A stretch of DNA of 64,000 nt from assembly GCF_001598915.1 (NCBI RefSeq), contig NZ_BDAP01000005.1, forward strand, positions 124,001 through 188,000. Direction: 5' to 3'. Within the stretch, counting starts at the first letter, position 1; every line of letters starts with the position of its first letter. The DNA is from Williamsia muralis NBRC 105860 (GTDB taxonomy: Bacteria; Actinomycetota; Actinomycetes; Mycobacteriales; Mycobacteriaceae). Shown piece by piece: positions 1 through 7,642 of this stretch. The notes beneath the pieces were generated by a model that saw only the letters and a list, made by a program, of their open reading frames with translations, was not told where the DNA came from and ran no database searches. The position numbers and the translations under genes were made by a program.

Positions 1-68
1 GCCGAACTCTTTCAGTGAGCCGACGGCTGTCGGTTTCGGACCTTGATCCTGGATCTACGATTGCGCTC

Positions 69-1016
69 ATGACAAAGGCAGTAGTCGCGAGCTCGTATGG
101 CGGTCCGGAAGTCCTCCAGGTCAAAGATCTCGACCTCGGTAACCCAGGGCCGGGAGAAGTGCTGATCGACGTCAAGGCGGCGGGCGTCAACCCCGTCGAC
201 CTCAAGCTCTACAGCGGCGCCTTCGGTACCGACCCGAGCAAGCTCCCTTTGCATTTGGGCATGGAGGTGTCGGGTGTGATCGCCGCCGTCGGACCCGATG
301 CCGCGGGCATCTCAGGTCCACTGTCCGTCGGCGACGAGGTGATCGCCTTCCGGGTCAAAGGTGGCTATGCAGAGCAGGTGCTGACGTCGGCCTCCAACGT
401 GGTGACCAAGCCCGCCACGATCTCGTTCGAACAAGCGGCGGGTCTGATGCTCGTCGGTGCGACCGCAGTTCATCTACTCGAGACCGTTCACCCTGTGGCG
501 GGCGAAACGGTACTGATCCACGGTGGCGCCGGCGGTGTTGGGCTCAGCGCCGTGCAACTGGCAGTGCAGCGTGGATCCACGGTGATCGCCACCGCCAGCC
601 ACCGTAGACACGGGGTTCTGACCGAATCGGGTGCTGTGCCTGTCCTTTACGGGTCGGGCCTGGCCGACCGCGTCCGTTCCCTCGCACCGGAGGGCGTCGA
701 CGCCGCCATTGACACCGTGGGCACGGACGAAGCAATATCGGTATCGCTCGAGTTGGTCTCGGATCAAAGCCGGATCGCGACCATCGCGGGCTTCGGCAAA
801 ACTGACGGGACCGGGATCAGACTCCTCGGTAACGGGCCCGGGGCCGACCCCGGCACCGCCATTCGTGATGCCGCACGCGCCGACCTCGCGCGCTTGGCCG
901 GCGACGGCAGCCTGCGGGTCGAGATCGACCGGACCTATCCGCTCGACCACGCTGCGGACGCCCACCGATACCTGCAAGACGGTCACGCCGCCGGCAAGGT
1001 GATCTTGCTACCCTGA
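69..1016 (+). CDS. NADP-dependent medium-chain oxidoreductase, quinone reductase type
   Basis: Predicted 315-residue zinc-free member of the medium-chain dehydrogenase/reductase family (quinone oxidoreductase / Qor-like). An N-terminal GroES-like fold is followed by a Rossmann domain with the NADPH-binding stretch IHGGAGGVGLSAVQL at about residues 150-164. The cysteines expected of a zinc alcohol dehydrogenase are absent, which supports the quinone-reductase branch and NADPH-dependent reduction of a quinone or activated alkene. The ATG at 69 is preferred over an in-frame start at 15 because family homology begins at MTKAVV. It stands alone on the plus strand and converges with the glycosyltransferase gene 8 bases downstream. 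The physiological substrate cannot be read from the sequence. Confidence 0.85.
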   Translation: MTKAVVASSYGGPEVLQVKDLDLGNPGPGEVLIDVKAAGVNPVDLKLYSGAFGTDPSKLPLHLGMEVSGVIAAVGPDAAGISGPLSVGDEVIAFRVKGGYAEQVLTSASNVVTKPATISFEQAAGLMLVGATAVHLLETVHPVAGETVLIHGGAGGVGLSAVQLAVQRGSTVIATASHRRHGVLTESGAVPVLYGSGLADRVRSLAPEGVDAAIDTVGTDEAISVSLELVSDQSRIATIAGFGKTDGTGIRLLGNGPGADPGTAIRDAARADLARLAGDGSLRVEIDRTYPLDHAADAHRYLQDGHAAGKVILLP

Positions 1017-1024
1017 CCCCAGCG

Positions 1025-2401
1025 CTACCAACTCAACAACGGGTCATCCTCGGCGACAACGATTCCGACACTTCCGGACTCGACGCGTCGGACGCCGAAC
1101 AACATCTCGATCAGCTCCGCGGTGGTCAGCCCTGCTTCTTCCGACCATCGTCGTGACCTGTGTAGCGCACGCGACGACCACGTCGTCACCGACGCCGAGT
1201 ACCCAGAACCGAATTCGACATCCACCTGCCCGGCCGCACCGGGCGCCACCTCGGCAGTGAGGCAAGCGATGCTGTCGGCGGAGACGACGACGCGACCGGT
1301 CACCGCGACGACGAACCGGCACCGCGACAGCACCTTCGGGTCCGGCTCACCGAGACGGACACGGGAGTCATGAATACCCAGTTCACGCAACAGAGTGCCG
1401 GCGTCGAGTCCGGTCAACCACACCGCAGCGTCGACGCCTCTGAGCACGCTGGACACCGTGTGCAGCAACGACGGCGCAGTATGACCATCAGTCGAGACCA
1501 CGACGGCCACGTCCGGAATCAAGTACTGCAGACCGGTGGCTCTCGCGGCAGGATCGGTGAGCAACGGCGCCAGGGCCAGTGCTTCGGCGTTCTTTTCCGC
1601 CGCTCGGTCCGTCACCGGGCGCTCCGCCCAGTCAGGCCCGTCGTGCCAGGCCACCGCTGCAGGTTCATGCGCGAATACGGCGCCCATCATGAAGGCCCGG
1701 TTCGCCAGTTCCCAGTCCTCTCCCCCGTACTGCACAAACGACTGGTCAAAACCCCCGATGGCTTCGAACAGTCCACGGCTGCATGTCATCACAGCACTGA
1801 GTATGTACTTGTACCCATCCCAACCGGGCGTGAGAAGGTCGCGGGTGCGGTCGTATCCGTCCACCAACCATTGCGGTTCGTGGTGGTGCGTTTGTTCCGT
1901 GTGCGCGTTGTCCGACAACCAGCTGACGACCGACTCCGCAGTGACCTGCGCGAGGTCCGCGTGCTTACGCCTTCCGACGACGACGGTGTCCGGGGCCACC
2001 GCGGGCAATCGGACGGCCCGGCGGATGTAGTCGGGTGTGGGCACGGTATCGGCATCGAGAAAACACAAGATCGACCCCTTGGACGTCGACGCGCCGAGAT
2101 TACGAGCCGCCGCCGCACGGAACCCTCGGTCCTCCTGGCTGACCACTGTCACCGACAGCGTCGAGGCCCACTCGCCGACATCGGGTGCCCGCGCGGACCC
2201 GTCATCGGCGATCACCACCTCTAACCGATCCAGTGGATATGTTTGCGCCGTCAACGCTTTCAGCACGAGTTCCAGCTGACGTTGCTGGTTGTAGTACGGG
2301 ATGACAACACTCACCAACGGCGTATCCGACGAGTACTCGACGAGGTCCCACCGGTTGTCGGGCAGGATCATCCGTCCGTCGTCGAGAGGAATCGCGCTCA
2401 C
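1025..2401 (-). CDS. family 2 glycosyltransferase with Glyco_transf_7C-type motif
   Basis: Predicted 458-residue cytoplasmic glycosyltransferase. The GT-A domain starts near residue 30 (PLVSVVIPYYNQ), carries the metal/nucleotide-sugar motif FLDADT near residue 115 and the acceptor-side motif GGEDWELA typical of Glyco_transf_7C and polymerising GT2 enzymes. Roughly the last 165 residues form a second region that I cannot assign. The start is the GTG at 2401, which overlaps the stop of the upstream glycosyltransferase as GTGA; a longer frame would run back into that gene. It is the last gene of a three-gene minus-strand unit with a GT4 enzyme and a WcbI-like protein, so a role in a cell-surface or capsular glycan is likely. 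Sugar donor and acceptor are unknown. Confidence 0.85.
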   Translation of the reverse strand: MSAIPLDDGRMILPDNRWDLVEYSSDTPLVSVVIPYYNQQRQLELVLKALTAQTYPLDRLEVVIADDGSARAPDVGEWASTLSVTVVSQEDRGFRAAAARNLGASTSKGSILCFLDADTVPTPDYIRRAVRLPAVAPDTVVVGRRKHADLAQVTAESVVSWLSDNAHTEQTHHHEPQWLVDGYDRTRDLLTPGWDGYKYILSAVMTCSRGLFEAIGGFDQSFVQYGGEDWELANRAFMMGAVFAHEPAAVAWHDGPDWAERPVTDRAAEKNAEALALAPLLTDPAARATGLQYLIPDVAVVVSTDGHTAPSLLHTVSSVLRGVDAAVWLTGLDAGTLLRELGIHDSRVRLGEPDPKVLSRCRFVVAVTGRVVVSADSIACLTAEVAPGAAGQVDVEFGSGYSASVTTWSSRALHRSRRWSEEAGLTTAELIEMLFGVRRVESGSVGIVVAEDDPLLSW

Positions 2402-3423
2402 GCACTCCACCGCCGCAGTAGCCGCTCGTACGTCGTTGCCACGTCCGCGGGCGTCGGCAACGGCTTTGCCGACGAATCGATCCAGGTGCTCCCAGGATCG
2501 GCGAGGGCGCGATGGATCGCGACGCGCAGCGAGTTGGTGTCGTCGGCGTGCACCGCGACCACACCAGGTGACCGTGTCGCGATCTCCTCGGTATACGCAG
2601 TGCGCGGTACCAGTGGCCGGCGGCCCGCCGAGATCCATGAGTTGATGGAGCCTGATGCCGACATATGCCTGTGATAGGCCACCGGCACGGTGATCTCGGC
2701 CGCTCGCCTGCGAAGCTCGTCATCGGACAGAAAGCCGGTGATCTCGCACGGTCGACCCATATCCGCCGCCATTTTCTCGAGTTCATCGGCGATGTGTTGA
2801 TGGCCCGGTGAAGGACGGCCGAGGGCGACGAAGCCAACTGACGGATCGAGCCCCGACATCGCTTGCAGGGTCTCGCCATGCCCCTTACCGGGGTATAGAA
2901 AACCCAGGACGCCGACCGTCAATCGTGCAGTCGGAACAGGCATTTCGACACGAACATCGTCGAACATGAGCGGCACCACCTCGACGACCATGTCTCGGTC
3001 GATGAAGTCGGCGAACAGTTTCGCTTCATGGCGGCTCGACACGATCACCCCTGAGGCAGCTTGCGCCACCGACCGGTAGAACTCCACCCGGGCAGGCATG
3101 GACTGCCCGTCCGATGGCTGAGGAAGGTCGTGCAGGGTCACCGAAACGGGCCGACTCAAATTCTCGATCATCGACAACACCGTGCCGCGGGCTTCGGCCG
3201 GCGTACGTCCGAACAGACGGTCTGTCACGTGCAGATGCACAAGCGCGCAGTCGTCCAACACGCCTCCGACATCAGTGGTCGGTTCGTCGACAAGTGGGCA
3301 ATCCAGGTGGTGAAGTCGATGGTCGGCACCCTCGGCGATCGCAGCATCGAAGACCGAATGCGCGTAGCGGACAACACCATGCGATCGAGGCCCGACGGCG
3401 AGGTGACCGATCGGTCTTGTCAT
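2398..3423 (-). CDS. GT4-like glycosyltransferase
   Basis: Predicted 341-residue GT-B fold glycosyltransferase. The N-terminal half has short Rossmann-type strands (VHLHVTDRLFG, VSVTLHDLPQP) and the C-terminal half opens with VGVLGFLYPGKGHGETL, which resembles the lysine-containing donor-site segment of GT4 enzymes. The start is the ATG at 3423, sharing ATGA with the stop of the upstream WcbI-like gene; residues encoded further upstream in this frame only shadow that gene. Coupled overlaps on both sides (ATGA and GTGA) imply one transcript with translational coupling. The canonical EX7E motif is not obvious, so activity is inferred from fold similarity and context. Confidence 0.75.
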   Translation of the reverse strand: MTRPIGHLAVGPRSHGVVRYAHSVFDAAIAEGADHRLHHLDCPLVDEPTTDVGGVLDDCALVHLHVTDRLFGRTPAEARGTVLSMIENLSRPVSVTLHDLPQPSDGQSMPARVEFYRSVAQAASGVIVSSRHEAKLFADFIDRDMVVEVVPLMFDDVRVEMPVPTARLTVGVLGFLYPGKGHGETLQAMSGLDPSVGFVALGRPSPGHQHIADELEKMAADMGRPCEITGFLSDDELRRRAAEITVPVAYHRHMSASGSINSWISAGRRPLVPRTAYTEEIATRSPGVVAVHADDTNSLRVAIHRALADPGSTWIDSSAKPLPTPADVATTYERLLRRWSA

Positions 3424-4454
3424 GACAGACCCAATATCGAGACCAATTCCCGGTACCGATCCAGGGCCGCATCGATGTACTCCGGATGCTCGGCGTACCA
3501 GCGCATTTGACGTGTGTGGACATCTTCTTCGCTCACCGGCGCCCCATCCACCGACCACATGAGCCGAGCGGGGGCATCCACAGCCAAGGCCTCGATCACT
3601 CGTTGTTCCAGTGGAGCCCGGATGTTGCCGAGCAACTCGCGATCCGGCGCGATCGGCGCGGGTGCACCGAGTGCGTCGAGTATCCGCTCGCCGAGCACGA
3701 TCAACGTCTTGTTGCCGGGGTGATTGATCGTGTGCGCGGCGTCTGCCCCCAAGTCGAGCAAGGCATCGGAAATCGTGACGTCGCAATGTCGGCTCTCACG
3801 GGCCGACAGCTGAGCGATACTCCACTGCGCTGCTTCACGAACACGTTCAGGCGTGACCTCGACGTCCCAGTCCGCGAAGGACTCTCGTCCGTCGCGAGCG
3901 GCAAGAACAGTCCTGAGATCGTGGTAGGGAACGGCCGCCGGCACCGCAGCCGGGCTTGCCGGGTGCCTCACGATGACCTGGAAGGGGAACAGCCCTCCGT
4001 AGCGGATCACCGGCCACACGATGCGCTGCGCCGAGGGTGCCATCTCCGCCAGATCGGGACCGCCGATCGGCAGGCCCCGGTATCCCCCACGCACCGGCTG
4101 GGACACGATGACAGCGGCCTGACGGATCAGATCTTCTACATGCGGAATGTCGGAGGCCTCCAATTCGTGGACAGGGGGAACCCGGACCGTGCGGTAAGGA
4201 AGGTCGCGCGAACCCGACAAGACGATCCGCAGTGCCTCGGCCTGACAGTTGCCCCACACGACCAGTAGTTGCCGATCGTCCGTCGTCGCGGTGTCGGCGA
4301 CACCGTAGAACTCTCCATAGTGCCGGGTACGTCCGTCCACTTCTGCCCTTCTGCTCACCGTCGTCGGACCCTGCATATCGGCTGGGCGCCGCGATAGTAC
4401 TTTGATGTCAGGACGCATCTCCTCTCGAACAGCCGGGCGGGGTCGCCACATCAC
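3420..4454 (-). CDS. WcbI-like polysaccharide biosynthesis protein
   Basis: Predicted 344 residues at the longest start. Near residues 63-80 it has LLVVWGNCQAEALRIVL, matching the GNCQ signature of the WcbI family, a CoA-binding, SGNH-hydrolase-like fold linked to capsule acylation or acetylation in Burkholderia. It opens a minus-strand operon with two glycosyltransferases and is divergent from a third. The start is uncertain: GTG 4454, ATG 4418 (with a purine run touching the ATG, too close for a normal ribosome site) and ATG 4376 (downstream of a possible TACTAT -10 box) are all in frame. The likely job is modifying a sugar in the glycan built by the neighbouring transferases; this is inferred from the family and context only. 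Confidence 0.7.
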   Translation of the reverse strand: MMWRPRPAVREEMRPDIKVLSRRPADMQGPTTVSRRAEVDGRTRHYGEFYGVADTATTDDRQLLVVWGNCQAEALRIVLSGSRDLPYRTVRVPPVHELEASDIPHVEDLIRQAAVIVSQPVRGGYRGLPIGGPDLAEMAPSAQRIVWPVIRYGGLFPFQVIVRHPASPAAVPAAVPYHDLRTVLAARDGRESFADWDVEVTPERVREAAQWSIAQLSARESRHCDVTISDALLDLGADAAHTINHPGNKTLIVLGERILDALGAPAPIAPDRELLGNIRAPLEQRVIEALAVDAPARLMWSVDGAPVSEEDVHTRQMRWYAEHPEYIDAALDRYRELVSILGLS

Positions 4455-4489
4455 CGGGTATCCGAATTGCGCACGAAGGAATCATCGAC

Positions 4490-5581
4490 TTGATCACCGT
4501 CGCCTCGGTGCCCACCGGCCACCGCTATGTAGCCCACCTCGCCGCCGGCGATTCGCGGGTGAGACGGCTTCCCGACCCGGTGCCCGAGGGCGCCGGCTCC
4601 AGCGATCGGTGGTGGCCACCGCGGTGGCTCGAGCCCGCCTGGTTGAGCGACCACATCGATGATTTCGACGTGTTACATCTGCACTTCGGATTCGATTCCA
4701 TCTCCCCCGGCCGCCTCCACCAGGTCGTCGACCTGCTCCACCATCACAACAAACCACTGGTGTTCACCGCCCACGACCTGCACAACCCTCACTTCCGGGA
4801 CAACACGCTCCACCTCGAACAGCTGAACGTCCTGGTGCGCGGCGCCGACGAGGTCATCACCCTGACTCCCGGCGCGGCCACGGAGATCGTCCAGCGCTGG
4901 GGCGTCGAGGCCACCGTCATCCCCCACCCACATGTAGCTCCCTTGGGGATGATCGGCCGGCCTCGTGGTCACGGACCCGAGTTCGTCGTGGGCGTGCATG
5001 CAAAAAGTCTCCGGGCCAATCTCGATCCTCTTGCCATACTCGACACCATCGTGACCTCGGCGGCGGGTATCCCCGACACGCGTGCGCGGGTGGACCTGGA
5101 CTCCCACGTCTTCGACCCCGGTGGCGATCAACAAACGGCCGACCTCGCCGCGATCATCACCGACTACGCGACCGGGCACAATGTGGACCTCAGGATTCAC
5201 GACCGGTTCGACGACAACGAACTCTGGCAGTACCTGACCGAGATCGATGTCAGTGTGCTCCCCTACCGATTCGGAACACATTCGGGATGGCTGGAAGCGT
5301 GCTACGACCTGGGGACCGCGGTGATCGCTCCGGACTGCGGCTACTTCGGTGATCAAAAGCCATGTCGAACATACGGTTTCGGATTGGACAGATTCGATCC
5401 CAGCAGCCTGACCGAGGCCTTGAGGGCCACACACGCCGAACGCGACAGCACACCGGCAGCCAGCAGAGCCTCGAGAGAAATTGAGCGGCAGCGCATTTCG
5501 GCGATGCATGACGCCGTGTACTCGCGAGCGCTCGAACAATACTCCACCGCGACCGGTCGCGCCGATCAAGCGATCGACTAG
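4490..5581 (+). CDS. glycosyltransferase, GT4-like, divergent from WcbI operon
   Basis: Predicted 363-residue GT-B glycosyltransferase. Visible segments are FDVLHLHFGFDS, PLVFTAHDLHNPHF, ADEVITLTPGA and, in the C-terminal domain, SGWLEACYDLGTAVIAPDCG, which corresponds to the donor-binding loop with a conserved Glu. The start is a TTG at 4490 with a GAAGGA ribosome site nine bases upstream; no ATG fits as well. It diverges from the WcbI-GT4-GT2 operon and shares a short promoter region with it, so the four genes probably form one glycan module. Donor, acceptor and product are not identifiable. Confidence 0.75.
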   Translation: MITVASVPTGHRYVAHLAAGDSRVRRLPDPVPEGAGSSDRWWPPRWLEPAWLSDHIDDFDVLHLHFGFDSISPGRLHQVVDLLHHHNKPLVFTAHDLHNPHFRDNTLHLEQLNVLVRGADEVITLTPGAATEIVQRWGVEATVIPHPHVAPLGMIGRPRGHGPEFVVGVHAKSLRANLDPLAILDTIVTSAAGIPDTRARVDLDSHVFDPGGDQQTADLAAIITDYATGHNVDLRIHDRFDDNELWQYLTEIDVSVLPYRFGTHSGWLEACYDLGTAVIAPDCGYFGDQKPCRTYGFGLDRFDPSSLTEALRATHAERDSTPAASRASREIERQRISAMHDAVYSRALEQYSTATGRADQAID

Positions 5582-5662
5582 CATCGTGGACAGCAGATCT
5601 CGAATCACATCACGCGCTCATGAGCGCCGACGACGCCCTGGTGCGTCACCGAGGAGATGACC

Positions 5663-6523
5663 ATGCAACTTGCAGGTGTAGGCGTTTGGAGTTCGCAGTT
5701 GCGCTATGGCGATGCAGCCGAATCCGCAGAAGCAGCCGCCGAACTGGAGGACCTGGGATACACCGCACTGTGGATCCCTGACGTCGGGGGTCCGCTGTTC
5801 GACGCCGTGGAGAACCTCCTCGGAGCCACGAGCAAAGCCGTCGTCGCAACGGGCATCCTCAACTTGTGGATGCACGAACCGGTGGACGTCGCCGCGAAAT
5901 ACCAGTCCCTGGTCTCTGCGCACGGAGAGCGCTTGTTGCTCGGAATCGGCGTGAGTCACGCTCCACTCATCGACGCGGGCGACCCGGGCCGATACAAGAA
6001 GCCGTTGGCTGCGACCAAGGCGTACCTCGAGGCTCTCGACGCGACCGAACAGCCAGTCCCCGTCGACGCCCGCGTCCTCGCCGCGCTGGGACCAAAGATG
6101 TTGCACTTGTCCGCAACTCGCGCGAACGGATCACACCCGTACCTGGTCACGCCCGACTTCACCGCCCGGGCGCGCGAATCCCTGGGCACCGGCCCTCTAC
6201 TGCTCCCCGAGCAGACCGCCATCCTGACCACGGACGCCGACCACGCCCGCTCGATCGGAACCGATTGGCTGCGTAGTTACCTCGGGCTGCCGAACTACGC
6301 GAACAACCTGCTGCGCTCGGGTTTCACCGAAGACGATCTGACATCGGTCAGCGACCGGTTGTTCGACGCCATCATCGCGTGGGGCGACGAAGCCGCCATC
6401 GCCGGCCGGGTGCAGGAGCACCTCGCCGCCGGTGCCGACCACGTCTGTGTGCAAGTACTCGACACCGACCCCAAGGTGTACCCGAGGGAGCAGTGGCGTC
6501 GTCTGGCTCCGGCCTTGTTGTGA
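5663..6523 (+). CDS. LLM-class F420-dependent oxidoreductase
   Basis: Predicted 286-residue luciferase-like TIM-barrel oxidoreductase, most like the actinobacterial F420 family TIGR03620 (opening GVGVWSSQLRYGDAAESAEAAAELEDLGYTALWIPD, here split over residues 4-40). Such enzymes transfer hydride between coenzyme F420 and an unknown organic substrate. Two ATGs occur six bases apart; the second (5663) is chosen because GAGGAG then lies six bases upstream, whereas it touches the first. The gene is followed by a convincing intrinsic terminator at 6534-6588, so it is probably a single-gene unit. F420 preference is inferred from the family. Confidence 0.85.
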   Translation: MQLAGVGVWSSQLRYGDAAESAEAAAELEDLGYTALWIPDVGGPLFDAVENLLGATSKAVVATGILNLWMHEPVDVAAKYQSLVSAHGERLLLGIGVSHAPLIDAGDPGRYKKPLAATKAYLEALDATEQPVPVDARVLAALGPKMLHLSATRANGSHPYLVTPDFTARARESLGTGPLLLPEQTAILTTDADHARSIGTDWLRSYLGLPNYANNLLRSGFTEDDLTSVSDRLFDAIIAWGDEAAIAGRVQEHLAAGADHVCVQVLDTDPKVYPREQWRRLAPALL

Positions 6524-6533
6524 CGCCATGAGC

Positions 6534-6588
6534 AAAACCCGTCCGATCGTCGACGCGAAGCCGAATCGTGAATGATCGGGCGGGTTTT
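6534..6588 (+). terminator. intrinsic terminator after F420 oxidoreductase
   Basis: The arms AAAACCCGTCCGATC and GATCGGGCGGGTTTT pair over 15 positions with one mismatch around a 25-base loop. The AAAA and TTTT ends make it usable from both strands, serving the plus-strand oxidoreductase (ends 6523) and the minus-strand small gene (ends 6597). Confidence 0.8.
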
Positions 6589-6596
6589 CCGGATTG

Positions 6597-6827
6597 TCAG
6601 TCCGGTGGTTCGCCGGTAGCCGACCCCTGCGCGGTGCTGGTGTCACCACTGGGATCCGACCCGCTCGAATCCGAATCGGCACTGTCCCCGGGGTCGCTGT
6701 CGTTGATGGACGGCCCGGCTTTGCCCGAGTCAGCATGTTCTTGACTGATCTTCTCTTCCAGATCATCGACCGTCTTGCTCGGCTCATCGGTGCTGCCAGG
6801 CTGCTCGTTCGGGTGTGAATCGCTCAT
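6597..6827 (-). CDS. small acidic disordered hypothetical protein
   Basis: Predicted 76-residue protein, not recognised. It is rich in Ser, Asp, Glu, Gly and Pro, with repeated DSD/SDS runs in the second half, one short amphipathic segment (KTVDDLEEKISQEHA) and no Cys, Trp or membrane segment, so it is probably intrinsically disordered. The ATG at 6827 is chosen because GGGAGG lies five to six bases upstream; an in-frame ATG at 6845 lacks such a site. It sits downstream of the HAD phosphatase gene on the same strand, separated by about 127 bases. The clear ribosome site and shared terminator argue that it is real, but no function is proposed. Confidence 0.6.
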   Translation of the reverse strand: MSDSHPNEQPGSTDEPSKTVDDLEEKISQEHADSGKAGPSINDSDPGDSADSDSSGSDPSGDTSTAQGSATGEPPD

Positions 6828-6954
6828 CGCTGCCTCCCGTATCAATGGATTCGTCTGTTCGGATGGAAAAGTATGACCTCAGACGGGTACCCAATCGCGC
6901 GCCTCAACTACATCACAGTGGTTGCCGGCGGGATCGAGACGCCCGTGCGCGCGT

Positions 6955-7605
6955 TCAAGCGAGTGCCGCGACGCGATCCTCGAGCCCGTCGAGATCGTCG
7001 AGCACAACAGCTGCCCCTGCGATGGCGTCCGGGGCCGGCGGGTATTCCGGCCGGGGTGCAGCGATGAGCACCAGTCCGGCGGCGGTCGCGGACCGCATAC
7101 CGTTCGACGAATCCTCCACCGCAACACACTCTGCGGGCTCGAACCCCAACGCCCGTGCCGCCGAGAGGTAGACGTCGGGCGCGGGTTTACCCCTGCTGAG
7201 CTCCTCGGTCGACACGGTCACCGCAAAAAGGTCGGTCCATCCCGCCGACCGCAGGACAGCATCGATGAGTTGCCGGGGCGACGAGCTGGCCAGCCCCAAT
7301 GGCCACCGCCCGGCACACCGTCGCACTGCGTCATCGGCGCCCGGTAACACCGGGAGATGGTCCTCATACCGCTCGACCATCTTGTCGATCACGATCTGCG
7401 CGACCTCATTCGGGGGCTTGCCCACACCGAGGTCCTCACTCATGTACTTCGCCCACTCCGGAGTGCTCATCCCCATCAGTGCGGTCTGTGCCTCGTCAAG
7501 CCACCGACCGCCGTGTTCGGCCACCACATCCCGGCGCACCTGTTCCCAGATGGGCTCGGAATCGATGAGCACACCGTCCATGTCGAAGATCACTGCTGCA
7601 GTCAC
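6955..7605 (-). CDS. HAD-superfamily phosphatase, beta-PGM/YniC-like
   Basis: Predicted 216-residue haloacid-dehalogenase hydrolase, subfamily IA. Motif I is FDMDGVLIDSEP at residues 7-18 (nucleophile and acid/base Asp), motif II is GLASSSPRQLI, the conserved Lys is in SRGKPAPDVYL and the acidic motif is VAVEDSSNGM. This pattern fits sugar-phosphate phosphatases or beta-phosphoglucomutase relatives. The start is a GTG at 7605; upstream codons give a low-complexity Arg/Ser sequence without homology. The acyl-CoA ligase gene on the same strand ends 37 bases upstream, so co-transcription is possible. The substrate is unknown. Confidence 0.85.
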   Translation of the reverse strand: MTAAVIFDMDGVLIDSEPIWEQVRRDVVAEHGGRWLDEAQTALMGMSTPEWAKYMSEDLGVGKPPNEVAQIVIDKMVERYEDHLPVLPGADDAVRRCAGRWPLGLASSSPRQLIDAVLRSAGWTDLFAVTVSTEELSRGKPAPDVYLSAARALGFEPAECVAVEDSSNGMRSATAAGLVLIAAPRPEYPPAPDAIAGAAVVLDDLDGLEDRVAALA

Positions 7606-7642
7606 TGCACCATCATCGCCTGCGCGATGAGACCGCGCGCGG

